Shown: positions 1 to 7,206 of the stretch, piece after piece
Layout of the letters: every line of letters begins with the position of its first letter
How positions within the stretch are numbered: position 1 is the stretch's first letter
Assembly: GCA_964346535.1 (NCBI GenBank)
Contig: CAYFUN010000015.1
Span: forward strand, 1-28,665
Length of the DNA: 28,665 bases
Direction of reading: 5' to 3'
Origin: Neofamilia sp964346535
GTDB lineage: Bacteria; Bacillota; Clostridia; Tissierellales; Peptoniphilaceae
Translations under genes and position numbers: made by a program
Notes under the pieces: generated by a model
Seen by the model: only the letters and a program-made list of their open reading frames with translations
What the model was told of the DNA's origin: nothing
Database searches by the model: none

Positions 1-27
1 CTTACCAAGCCATGATTCTTTTGTCAA
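1..27 (-). promoter_or_regulatory. Leftward promoter, cut off by the window edge
   Basis: On the minus strand a perfect -35 box TTGACA (plus 22-27) is followed by a 17-base spacer (5-21). The next four bases, TAAG, would begin a -10 box that runs off the window. The guaA promoter in this window has a TAAGAT -10, so the fit is reasonable. The perfect -35 and exact spacing suggest a strong promoter for a gene to the left, divergent from rpmB. The downstream gene is not visible. Confidence 0.45.
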
Positions 28-90
28 GAACTTTTTTAAACTTTTTTCTCTTTTTTGTTTTAATCGTTTCTTTTTGGTGCTTTTTATGTA

Positions 91-120
91 TTAACATCTT
101 TTTTTTATTCTATATATAAT
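91..120 (+). promoter_or_regulatory. Candidate upstream promoter (P1) of rpmB
   Basis: TTAACA at 91-96 and a perfect TATAAT at 115-120 are separated by 18 bases. It would start transcription about 105 bases upstream of rpmB, giving a U-rich leader. The surrounding AT-richness makes chance matches likely, so this is less certain than the promoter nearer the gene. Confidence 0.4.
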
Positions 121-170
121 GATAGATTCCTAAAAGTTTTAATTCTTTTTGTTTTTTTCTTTACTTTTTC

Positions 171-199
171 TTGTAATTGTCTTTATCTTATGCTAATAT
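171..199 (+). promoter_or_regulatory. Candidate proximal promoter (P2) of rpmB, extended -10
   Basis: TTGTAA (171-176), a 17-base spacer and TAATAT (194-199) preceded by TGC (191-193), an extended -10 element. Exactly the same arrangement, including the string TATGCTAATAT, occurs upstream of secG (plus 9491-9519, minus strand), which supports both. The start would lie about 25 bases before the rpmB ATG. Confidence 0.5.
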
Positions 200-231
200 A
201 CTAATGTTAATAATTTTATGGAGGTGACTAT

Positions 232-423
232 ATGTCTAAAAAATGTGATGTGTGCGGAAAAGGTAAAATGTTTGGTAATCAAGTTTCATTCTCTCATAGA
301 AAGAGCCGTAAGTCCTGGTCACCAAATGTACAATCAGTAAAAGCTATTGTTAATGGAACAACAAAAAAGATTAGCGTTTGTACAAAATGTTTAAAAAGTG
401 GAAAAGTAGATAGAGCAATATAG
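232..423 (+). CDS. rpmB: 50S ribosomal protein L28
   Basis: A 63-residue ribosomal large-subunit protein of the L28 family, which binds 23S rRNA. The sequence begins MSKKCDVCGK and carries the family's FGNQVSFSHRKSRK-type stretch and a C-terminal VCTKCLKSGKV segment. The two CxxC pairs (residues 5/8 and 50/53) make this the zinc-binding (Cys-plus) form of L28. The length is normal. The start is set by GGAGGTG (220-226), six bases before the ATG. It is a monocistronic gene with candidate promoters upstream and a strong terminator directly after it. It is transcribed away from the truncated leftward promoter at the window edge. Confidence 0.96.
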   Translation: MSKKCDVCGKGKMFGNQVSFSHRKSRKSWSPNVQSVKAIVNGTTKKISVCTKCLKSGKVDRAI

Positions 424-445
424 GTATATTGTCTTTAAGTTTACT

Positions 446-480
446 AGTGTTGATTTATAAATCAACACTCTTTTTATTTT
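446..480 (+). terminator. Intrinsic terminator of rpmB
   Basis: A perfect 24-base palindrome (446-469; 12-bp arms AGTGTTGATTTA and its complement) is followed by a T-rich tail CTTTTTATTTT on the plus strand. It lies 23 bases after the rpmB stop codon. Confidence 0.85.
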
Positions 481-481
481 A

Positions 482-512
482 AAAGAGAGCCAGCAAATTG
501 CTGGCTCTCTTT
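482..512 (-). terminator. Terminator of the J-domain gene
   Basis: A 15-bp perfect stem (482-496 with 498-512) contains the GC-rich core GAGAGCCAGC. It lies just after the stop of the leftward gene at 515. T-rich tracts flank it on both sides, so it may also back up the rpmB terminator. Confidence 0.8.
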
Positions 513-514
513 CT

Positions 515-1306
515 TTAATTGTGGGTAATATTTTTTAGTCTCTTATATCTTTCTATATTTTCATCTGATAAAAACTCATTGGCTTCATTAATTTTCTGAA
601 AAACTTGAGTTGCGTCTTCAGCTTTATTTATATCCGGATGATATTTTTTTGCCATTTTTCTATAGGCTAATTTTATTTCATATTTGTCAACTGTTGGATC
701 AAGTTCTAATATCCTACATGATTCTTCATATTTTTTTATAAAATCATTGGTTGGATTATAAAAACTTCCTTGATTGTAGTTTTGATTATTTGTATAGCCT
801 CCATAGTAACCTCCGCTGTAGCTTTGGTTATTCATATTTTCGTAGAAGTCTCTAAACATTTCCTCCCACATTTTTTGTGTTTGTTCAGCTCTTCTTTGAG
901 ATTCTTTTTGTCTAGCTTCTTCTTGTTGTCTGAAGTATTCATTTTTATAGGATCCAAAAGACCCTCTCCTATTATCTTTTCCTAATAAATAGTAGTCAGC
1001 CTTATCATAAAAGTACTCTGTTGAAATATATTGTATATACTTTAAATATGATATTAAACCTCTTCCTAGTAAGGGTACTATAAATAAAACTATTAATAAA
1101 ACTAGAATTACAGGATTTAATATTATAAAAGTCCAGAGTAAGGGGTTTATTAAAAAGAAAATAAATAGAAGAGTAAAGATTCCTAAAAGTTTCTTTATAT
1201 TATCTATAAGCATTACAATAAGCTCCAATATAAATATCAGAGCTGTAGTAATAAATTCTAAAATTTTTCCTATTCCCTTATTAAAGTATCCAGCTATATA
1301 ATTCAA
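515..1306 (-). CDS. Membrane-anchored J-domain (DnaJ-like) protein
   Basis: A 263-residue protein with an N-terminal hydrophobic region (about residues 15-35 and 42-80, two or three membrane segments). A charged, Gln/Glu-rich linker follows, then a Gly/Tyr/Asn-rich stretch (about 160-185) and a C-terminal J domain (about 197-257). The J domain has the diagnostic HPD tripeptide at 223-225 within KKYHPDINK. J domains stimulate Hsp70 (DnaK) ATPase. With no zinc-finger or C-terminal substrate domain, this is a type III J-protein that probably recruits DnaK to the membrane; its client is unknown. The start codon is TTG, chosen because GGAGAAG lies eight bases upstream and no better ATG precedes the membrane segments. 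It is the last gene after trmL and the phosphate transporter, with a 55-base gap. Confidence 0.8.
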   Translation of the reverse strand: MNYIAGYFNKGIGKILEFITTALIFILELIVMLIDNIKKLLGIFTLLFIFFLINPLLWTFIILNPVILVLLIVLFIVPLLGRGLISYLKYIQYISTEYFYDKADYYLLGKDNRRGSFGSYKNEYFRQQEEARQKESQRRAEQTQKMWEEMFRDFYENMNNQSYSGGYYGGYTNNQNYNQGSFYNPTNDFIKKYEESCRILELDPTVDKYEIKLAYRKMAKKYHPDINKAEDATQVFQKINEANEFLSDENIERYKRLKNITHN

Positions 1307-1361
1307 TAATTTATCTTCTCCAAATTTTTTAGATTAAAAATGATGAAGCCAGCAATAGAAA

Positions 1362-2990
1362 TTATATGTCACTAGCAAGTCTTTCTTGTTGATTATAATC
1401 TACTACATAATTAGCTATGTTTACACAGTGGTCAGAAACTCTTTCTAAATTACTTATTACATCTAAAAACATTACGCCAGATTTAATGTCGCATGTTCCA
1501 TCTGATAATCTTTCAATGTGACTATTTCTATATGTTTCTTCTAGCTTGTCTATTTCATCTTCAATTTTAAATATAAGTTTCGCATCTTGTTGGCTAAGGG
1601 CAGTAAATGATTCTTTAGCGACTTTAATGTTTTCTAATACTAGGGAAAACATATAATTAAGTTCATCTTTGGCAACATCAGAAAAACTTATGTTTTCATC
1701 ATTACTTGTTACTGCAGAGTCGTTAAGATTCTTAACGTGGTCACCTATTCTTTCTATATCACTTAAAGTATATAGGAATATGTCATTTAATGCTCTTTGT
1801 TCGTCAGAAATTTCAGTTTTATTTAATCTGACAATAAAATCTGTTATATGTTCGTTTAAATAGTTAATGGTTTCTTCTATTGAATATATCTTGTCGATAA
1901 GATCAAATTTTTTATTGACTAAGGCGTCATTTGATAAAATAATATTACTTTGTGCAAATTCAAACATCCTATCAATTTCTTTAAATAATTGATTTGTTGC
2001 TACTGATGGAGTTTCTATCATTCTAACGTCAAGGTATTTCAATGATTTTTCTTCTACAGTATCTTCGCCCTTTATCAAGGTCTTAACAATTTTTATGTGT
2101 AAATTAGCAAATGGAACTTGTAATAAAACGTTAGTTAGGTTAAAGATCGTATGGGCATTTGCAATTTGTCTAACTATATCATCTGGAGTTAGACTTTGAA
2201 CAAATTTTGTAACTGGTATTCTAAGTCCTGCTAGGAAAATTATTGAGCCAATTACATTGAATAAAAAGTGCAAAAGGGCTGCTCTTTTTGCGTTCTTGCT
2301 AGCTCCTATTGAAGAAAGCATAGCAGTTGTTGTTGTACCAATATTTTCTCCAAGGATAATGGAAAATGCTACTGGAAATGGAATTAGTCCTTGCATAGCA
2401 GTAGCTTGTAGGATACCCATCGTTGCACTTGATGATTGTAAGACAGTTGTGATTAAAAATCCTACAAGAACTCCTAAAAATGGATTTTCTAATTTTACAA
2501 TCATTTCAGCAAAAATAGGACTACTTTGTAGTGGTATTAGACCCTGACTCATCATATTTAAACCAACAAATAATAAACCAAAGCCTATAACTATGTCTGC
2601 CAAGTCTTTTTTCTTGCTAGTTTTAAAGGCTAATTTTAAGGCAACACCAATTGCAACAGCTACAGGTGCAATATCTGTAAGCCTAAAGGCTATAATTTGT
2701 GATGTTACTGTGGTACCGATATTAGCCCCCATAATAACACTAAAGGCCTGGGTCAAATTCATTAGTCCTGCGTTAACAAAACCTATTACCATTACTGTGG
2801 TAGCACTTGATGATTGGATAATCATAGTTACGACAGTACCTAGTAATATTCCCATAAATTTGTTTTTTGTTAAAAATCCTAGTATTTCTCTTAATCTCTT
2901 ACCTGCAGCTTTTTGCAAGGAGTCTCCCATTAGGTTCATTCCATAGATAAATAAACCTAGACCTCCTAACGTAGCTAAAATATTTGCCAT
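1362..2990 (-). CDS. Na+/phosphate cotransporter family protein with C-terminal PhoU domain
   Basis: A 542-residue membrane protein of the NptA/YjbB type (Na/Pi-cotransporter II-related family). The N-terminal ~310 residues are a multi-pass transporter with two inverted copies of the family signature: QSSSATT followed by MGANIGTT, and later QSSSATM followed by LGENIGTT. The C-terminal ~200 residues are helical and PhoU-like (for example LSDIERIGDHVKNL and ISNLERVSDHCVNI, the paired E-R-x-x-D-H motifs). Family members move inorganic phosphate with sodium, in either direction depending on the member. The ATG is preceded by GGAG with proper spacing, inside the last codons of trmL, which ends three bases earlier, so the two genes are co-transcribed. 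Confidence 0.92.
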   Translation of the reverse strand: MANILATLGGLGLFIYGMNLMGDSLQKAAGKRLREILGFLTKNKFMGILLGTVVTMIIQSSSATTVMVIGFVNAGLMNLTQAFSVIMGANIGTTVTSQIIAFRLTDIAPVAVAIGVALKLAFKTSKKKDLADIVIGFGLLFVGLNMMSQGLIPLQSSPIFAEMIVKLENPFLGVLVGFLITTVLQSSSATMGILQATAMQGLIPFPVAFSIILGENIGTTTTAMLSSIGASKNAKRAALLHFLFNVIGSIIFLAGLRIPVTKFVQSLTPDDIVRQIANAHTIFNLTNVLLQVPFANLHIKIVKTLIKGEDTVEEKSLKYLDVRMIETPSVATNQLFKEIDRMFEFAQSNIILSNDALVNKKFDLIDKIYSIEETINYLNEHITDFIVRLNKTEISDEQRALNDIFLYTLSDIERIGDHVKNLNDSAVTSNDENISFSDVAKDELNYMFSLVLENIKVAKESFTALSQQDAKLIFKIEDEIDKLEETYRNSHIERLSDGTCDIKSGVMFLDVISNLERVSDHCVNIANYVVDYNQQERLASDI

Positions 2991-2993
2991 CTT

Positions 2994-3461
2994 CTACTCC
3001 AGTTCTTCAAAATCCAATTGTCTTAATGCTTCAAATAATATTATGTTTGCTGAGTTTGCCAAGTTCAAAGACCTGCCGTAATCTTTTAACATAGGTATTC
3101 TTATATTGTGGTCAGGTTCAAGACTTAGAATTTCCTTTGATAGTCCCTTAGTTTCTTTACCAAAGACTATAAAATCTCCTTCTTTGTAGGAAACATCTGT
3201 ATATCTTTTACTCGCCTTTGTTGTAGCAAAGTAAAAATTATGTTCACCTTTATACTTATTATACAAGTCAAGAAAAGAGTCATAATATTCAATTACAGAT
3301 AATTCCCAATAGTCTAAACCTGCTCTCTTAACTTTTTTATCCTCCATGTCAAAACCTAAAGGCCTAACGAGATGGAGTTTAGAGGAAGTAAGACCACAAG
3401 TTCTTACTAAGGCTCCTGTATTAAAAGGGATTTCTGGTTCAACAAACACTATATTCAGCAT
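2994..3461 (-). CDS. trmL: tRNA (cytidine(34)-2'-O)-methyltransferase
   Basis: A 155-residue SPOUT-fold methyltransferase of the TrmL family, which methylates the ribose of the wobble base of tRNA-Leu isoacceptors. All three SpoU motifs are visible: EPEIPFNTGALVRTC near the N terminus (with the substrate-proximal Asn-Thr-Gly and Arg), IVFGKETKGL in the middle, and IPMLKDYGRSLNLANSANI at the C terminus, which forms the knotted SAM site. The length is typical for TrmL, without the extra RNA-binding domain of TrmH. The start is supported by AAGGAG seven to eight bases upstream. It is the first gene of a leftward unit with the phosphate transporter and perhaps the J-domain gene. Confidence 0.93.
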   Translation of the reverse strand: MLNIVFVEPEIPFNTGALVRTCGLTSSKLHLVRPLGFDMEDKKVKRAGLDYWELSVIEYYDSFLDLYNKYKGEHNFYFATTKASKRYTDVSYKEGDFIVFGKETKGLSKEILSLEPDHNIRIPMLKDYGRSLNLANSANIILFEALRQLDFEELE

Positions 3462-3603
3462 AGCTTACTCCTTAGTTCTTGCTAACAATTTTATCAGTTA
3501 ATTATATTTTAATATAAGTCGCCAATAAGATAAATAGTTTTTATACTTTTCTAATAAATTTTACAAAATTTCTTTTAAAAAACTTCTACTAAAAAATTCC
3601 AAC

Positions 3604-3627
3604 AATAAAGGGAGCTTAAACTCCCTT
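3604..3627 (-). terminator. Terminator after ddl
   Basis: A 7-bp GC-containing stem (AAGGGAG 3608-3614 with CTCCCTT 3621-3627) and a 6-base loop lie just past the ddl stop. On the minus strand they are followed by TTATTGTT and later a T6 run. The U-tract is interrupted, so confidence is moderate. Confidence 0.6.
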
Positions 3628-3642
3628 ATAGTAAATATTAAA

Positions 3643-4824
3643 TTATTTTAAACTTGATCCACCTTTAGTCCCATAAGAGGTCTTTAAATAAATGTCAGAT
3701 TCAAATGTAACTAGGTTTTTATCTTTTTCTTCTTGATTTTTTAAAGCTATTTCAATAAGTCTGTCCATTAATTCTTTAAAGCTTATTCCGACTTTTTCCC
3801 AAAGATGGTAGCTTGTAGAACCAGGAAGGGTATTTATTTCATTAACATAAACTTTTTTATTGTCTTCTAATAAAAAGTCTATCCTTGCTGTTCCAGCACA
3901 GTTAATAACTTTAAAAGCTTCTTTAGCTAGATATTCAATTTGTTTTTTTACATCTTCTGTAACATCTGCAGGTATTCTTCTAGTAGTTTTAGAGTCTTTA
4001 CTGTATTTGTCTTGAAAGTTTTGTACATCCTTCCATCCAATAGGTTCTTCTAAAATAGATGTTATTAAATCATCGTTTCTACCTAAAACTGCACAATTAA
4101 TTTCTCTTAAATTTTCTATAGCTTCTTCAATAATAATCTTTTCGTCATAATTAATGGCTACTTCTATTGATTGAATTAAGCTTTCTCTGTCTATAGCCTT
4201 AGAAATTCCTATACTAGATCCAAGGTTTGAAGGCTTAACCATTAATGGATAAGATAATTTTTCAATTTCTTTGATTACTTGGTCTTTATTGTTTGTCCAC
4301 CTATCTCTATAAAACCAGTAGTAATTTACTGTTGGTATATTATTTTGTTTATAGACATCCTTCATTAATACCTTGTCCATTCCTACAGATGAAGCTAAAA
4401 CATCTCCGCCTGTATATGGAAGGCCAATTGTATCTAAAAGCCCTTGGATAGTTCCATCTTCAGCATTAGTTCCATGAAGACCAAGTACCGCTACATCAAG
4501 GTCACAATATTTTTCTAATGACTTATAAGATTCTTTTTTCCCAAACAAACCTCCAGAGACTTCCTTGTCTTCAAGAATATAGAGAGACTTTGACCCATAT
4601 GTCGGCATTATAAAAACCTCTTTACATTTTGAAAAGTCTCCTTTTTTATAAGTTTCAAACTTATCCAAACCTGGACCAACCAACCATTTTCCAGTATTTG
4701 TTATATAAATAGGATATATTTTGTATTTTGATTTATCTAAGTTTTCTATCATTTGCATGGCAGTTATAACTGCAACCTCATGCTCTACACTTCTACCACC
4801 AATTAGAACACCAACATTTAGCAT
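3643..4824 (-). CDS. ddl: D-alanine--D-alanine ligase
   Basis: A 393-residue ATP-grasp ligase that makes the D-Ala-D-Ala dipeptide for peptidoglycan. Visible are the N-terminal GGRSVEHEVAVITA (E14 is the family's first D-Ala contact), LHGTNAEDGTIQGLL, and the ATP-binding KPSNLGSSIGI. Further on are GTARIDFLLED with the Mg-binding VNEINTLPGST, and a SYHLWEKVGISF segment typical of the family's end. The omega-loop region has a Lys-Tyr pair (QDKYSKD), the arrangement found in D-Ala-D-Ala rather than D-Ala-D-Lac ligases, so vancomycin-type depsipeptide synthesis is not predicted. It is about 30 residues longer than E. coli DdlB, partly from a lysine-rich C-terminal tail. The ATG has GGAGG upstream and follows the murF stop by two bases. 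Confidence 0.95.
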   Translation of the reverse strand: MLNVGVLIGGRSVEHEVAVITAMQMIENLDKSKYKIYPIYITNTGKWLVGPGLDKFETYKKGDFSKCKEVFIMPTYGSKSLYILEDKEVSGGLFGKKESYKSLEKYCDLDVAVLGLHGTNAEDGTIQGLLDTIGLPYTGGDVLASSVGMDKVLMKDVYKQNNIPTVNYYWFYRDRWTNNKDQVIKEIEKLSYPLMVKPSNLGSSIGISKAIDRESLIQSIEVAINYDEKIIIEEAIENLREINCAVLGRNDDLITSILEEPIGWKDVQNFQDKYSKDSKTTRRIPADVTEDVKKQIEYLAKEAFKVINCAGTARIDFLLEDNKKVYVNEINTLPGSTSYHLWEKVGISFKELMDRLIEIALKNQEEKDKNLVTFESDIYLKTSYGTKGGSSLK

Positions 4825-4826
4825 CC

Positions 4827-6353
4827 TTATTCCTCCTCGCTATAATTATCAGGCAAGTCGTTTTCGAATAAAATAACATCACCTGGAACTAACATTGTTG
4901 AAAAAATTTCAGTTGCCTCCTTTAAAGAATCACAGGAGAATATATTATCTTCATTATAATTCTTTTCTACTAAGCCATCTCTAATTGCTTTCGTTCTCTT
5001 CTTGCCAATTAGAAAAACTAAGTCAGCTGCCTTGGAAATTTCTTGACCAAATTTTTTGTTTTCTATATATTCTAGCTCTCCTAGTTCTATCATACCAGGA
5101 GTTACGATAATTTTCTTTCCGCTTTTAAACTCATTAAGAACTTCTAGCGCAGCCCTTGCTCCTGCAGGGTTAGAGTTAAATCCGTCATCTATAATAATAA
5201 CCCCATTAGGAGAATCAATCAAGCTTAACCTGTGATCTACTGGCACAATTTTTGAAATCCCTGCAGCTATTTGATCAAGGCTAAGGCCTAAGACATAAGC
5301 TGCTGTAGCTCCTGCTAGTATATTTCTAATATTATGTCTGCCTAAAATTTTTGTTTGACAAGCTACTTGACCTAGGTCTTTAATGACTAAGGTAAAGCTA
5401 GAGCCCTTGGCTGAGACTGTAATATCTTTAGCATATACATCTAGCTTATCAATATTATCAAGACCAAAGTAGTATTTTTTTATTTTAGTTTTTTCAGCAA
5501 CTTCTTTTAAATTGTTGTCATCATAATTAAATATAGCAATTCCATCTTCAGGCAAGGCCTCAATTAATTCATATTTAGTTGCTATAATATTTTCAATCGA
5601 TCCAAATGTTTCTAAATGAGCAGGACCAATTGATGTTAATATACCTATTTTAGGTTGAACTAGGTCTGCACATTCTTTAATTTCTCCCTTACAATAGGCT
5701 CCCATTTCTGCAATAAATACTTCCTTATCATCAGTTAATTCATTATTGATAACTTTTGATAGGCCCATTGGAGTGTTATAAGAAGAAGGAGTATCTTGAA
5801 CCTTGTATTTTTCTTTTAATATAGTAGAACTAATAAATTTAGTTGAAGTTTTGCCATAGGAACCAGTTATTCCAAGAACAGTTAGATTTTCTAAGCTTTT
5901 AATTTTATTTTGAGCCTGCTTATAAAAGCCCATATTAATTTTATCTTCTCTTTTTTGATTTAACTTAGCAGACCAAACCATTAAATTTGGCTGCAAAAAA
6001 ACTATAAGAAGACCTAAGGCTATTAAGATAAGAGAGAACAAAATATTGTTTACTAAAGCTGCTTTTAAAAAAATAATATTTATTGCTAATAAAACAATAA
6101 AAAAGAATAGATTTAAAGTTTTATGTCTTTGTAGAGTCCTCTTTGCCCTATCTGTCATAACAAGAGGTGTTTTATCTTCTTTGATTATTGGCTCTAGAGA
6201 AAATTTCTTAAAAGAATTTTTCTTAAGCCACTTTTTGTATTTGTCTAGGTCATAGCCAACAAGTTGTAAAAGATGAAGAGAGCTAAGACTCCTTTTTTTT
6301 GGGTCTAAGTAAACATAGGCTCCCATTATTATTAATATTGCAATACTTATCAT
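4827..6353 (-). CDS. murF: MurF-like Mur ligase with membrane-spanning N terminus
   Basis: A 508-residue Mur ligase, probably the enzyme that adds D-Ala-D-Ala to the UDP-MurNAc-tripeptide. The central ATPase domain has the P-loop GITGSYGKTS (161-170), YNTPMGLSKVI, AEMGAYCKGEI and TSIGPAHLETFGS. The C-terminal ligase domain has GRHNIRNILAG, DDGFNSNP and VTPGMIELG, all MurF-type motifs. Unusually, the N terminus is not an obvious soluble uridine-binding domain. It has a hydrophobic segment at 1-14, a basic region, then two hydrophobic helices at about 80-120, so the enzyme looks membrane-tethered. Direct linkage to ddl (two-base gap) supports the MurF role. The start is supported by AAGGAG. The alternative is a Mur-ligase paralogue with another substrate; a second murF elsewhere in the genome would raise that option. 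Confidence 0.82.
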   Translation of the reverse strand: MISIAILIIMGAYVYLDPKKRSLSSLHLLQLVGYDLDKYKKWLKKNSFKKFSLEPIIKEDKTPLVMTDRAKRTLQRHKTLNLFFFIVLLAINIIFLKAALVNNILFSLILIALGLLIVFLQPNLMVWSAKLNQKREDKINMGFYKQAQNKIKSLENLTVLGITGSYGKTSTKFISSTILKEKYKVQDTPSSYNTPMGLSKVINNELTDDKEVFIAEMGAYCKGEIKECADLVQPKIGILTSIGPAHLETFGSIENIIATKYELIEALPEDGIAIFNYDDNNLKEVAEKTKIKKYYFGLDNIDKLDVYAKDITVSAKGSSFTLVIKDLGQVACQTKILGRHNIRNILAGATAAYVLGLSLDQIAAGISKIVPVDHRLSLIDSPNGVIIIDDGFNSNPAGARAALEVLNEFKSGKKIIVTPGMIELGELEYIENKKFGQEISKAADLVFLIGKKRTKAIRDGLVEKNYNEDNIFSCDSLKEATEIFSTMLVPGDVILFENDLPDNYSEEE

Positions 6354-6362
6354 ATATTCTCC

Positions 6363-7118
6363 TTACATATAAGAATTTATCACAGCAGAAAAAGTTCCAT
6401 AGTCATCTATATAGGAAAAATGTCCTGCGTTTTTTAAAACAACCAAGCCGCTACTTTCAATAAGTTCTTCGAATCTCTTTCCTAAATATAAAGGAGTTGC
6501 ATCATCATCTTCTCCCCAAATTAAAAGTGTATCTGCCTTAATTTTTGTTAAGTCTTCAGCTATATTTTCGTTAACAACAGTTACCATAATCTTCCTCATA
6601 ATCCCTGAGGAATTTTGGTAGTCGTCTGAGCCGCGACTTTTTTTAAAATTCTCTATTTTCTCTTCTTTGTTTTTTATTGGTAATATTTCATAAAGTTTTT
6701 TTATTGCCTTATAAGAATAGACCTTGAAGTAATATGACAACCTTCTCTTTGGAATTAAACCAGCAGAGTCAATTAAAATAAGCTTGTCAACTATTTCTGG
6801 ATGTTTAGATGCTATAATAGATGAAATCTTTCCACCAAAGGAATGTCCAAAAAAACTAGCCTTAGAAATATTTAAGCTTTCAAGTAAGGCTAAAATATAG
6901 GATGCATAGTCGTATGAATTTAAAACCTCTTTGGGCTCTTCAGACATACCAAAGCCAGGTAGGTCTATTAAAACTACCCTATACCTATCACTTATTAAAT
7001 TTGCTATAGGGACCATGGTCTCTTTGCTGGCTCCCCACCCATGAAGGAAGACTGCAACACTGTCAAAGTCTCCTTGGTCTAAATAATTTATTTTTAAGTC
7101 TTTAATTGTTTTTTCCAT
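6363..7118 (-). CDS. Alpha/beta-fold hydrolase
   Basis: A 251-residue soluble alpha/beta hydrolase. It has the oxyanion segment LHGWGAS (25-31), the DLPGFG strand-turn, the nucleophile elbow GHSFGG with Ser93, the acid in GEDDDATP (D205 or D206) and the catalytic His233 in NAGHFSYID. A lysine-rich lid occupies about 125-165. The substrate cannot be read from the sequence; esterase, lipase or C-C hydrolase activities are all possible. It is the first gene of the operon with murF and ddl: its stop lies about ten bases before the murF ATG. A near-consensus promoter sits just upstream. The link to cell-wall genes is positional only. Confidence 0.88.
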   Translation of the reverse strand: MEKTIKDLKINYLDQGDFDSVAVFLHGWGASKETMVPIANLISDRYRVVLIDLPGFGMSEEPKEVLNSYDYASYILALLESLNISKASFFGHSFGGKISSIIASKHPEIVDKLILIDSAGLIPKRRLSYYFKVYSYKAIKKLYEILPIKNKEEKIENFKKSRGSDDYQNSSGIMRKIMVTVVNENIAEDLTKIKADTLLIWGEDDDATPLYLGKRFEELIESSGLVVLKNAGHFSYIDDYGTFSAVINSYM

Positions 7119-7132
7119 ATTTCCTCTAGAAG

Positions 7133-7161
7133 ATTATACCATAAATAAAGAGTCATAACAA
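7133..7161 (-). promoter_or_regulatory. Promoter of the hydrolase-murF-ddl operon
   Basis: On the minus strand TTGTTA (plus 7156-7161), a 17-base spacer and a perfect TATAAT (plus 7133-7138) preceded by TGG, an extended -10. It sits between the hppA terminator and the hydrolase start, giving a leader of about 10 bases. Confidence 0.7.
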
Positions 7162-7163
7162 AA

Positions 7164-7196
7164 AAAACACTCCTCTTTTTTAAAGAAGAGTGTTTT
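7164..7196 (-). terminator. Terminator of secG-hppA
   Basis: A 15-bp stem with one wobble (7164-7178 with 7182-7196) and a 3-base loop, followed on the minus strand by an uninterrupted run of eight T. It lies 11 bases past the hppA stop. Confidence 0.9.
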
Positions 7197-7206
7197 AAAT
7201 CTTTTA

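Noticed and set aside
2593..2946. 117-residue rightward frame opposite the phosphate transporter gene
   Set aside because: It is the antisense shadow of a clear transporter gene, has no ribosome site, and its translation resembles no protein I know.
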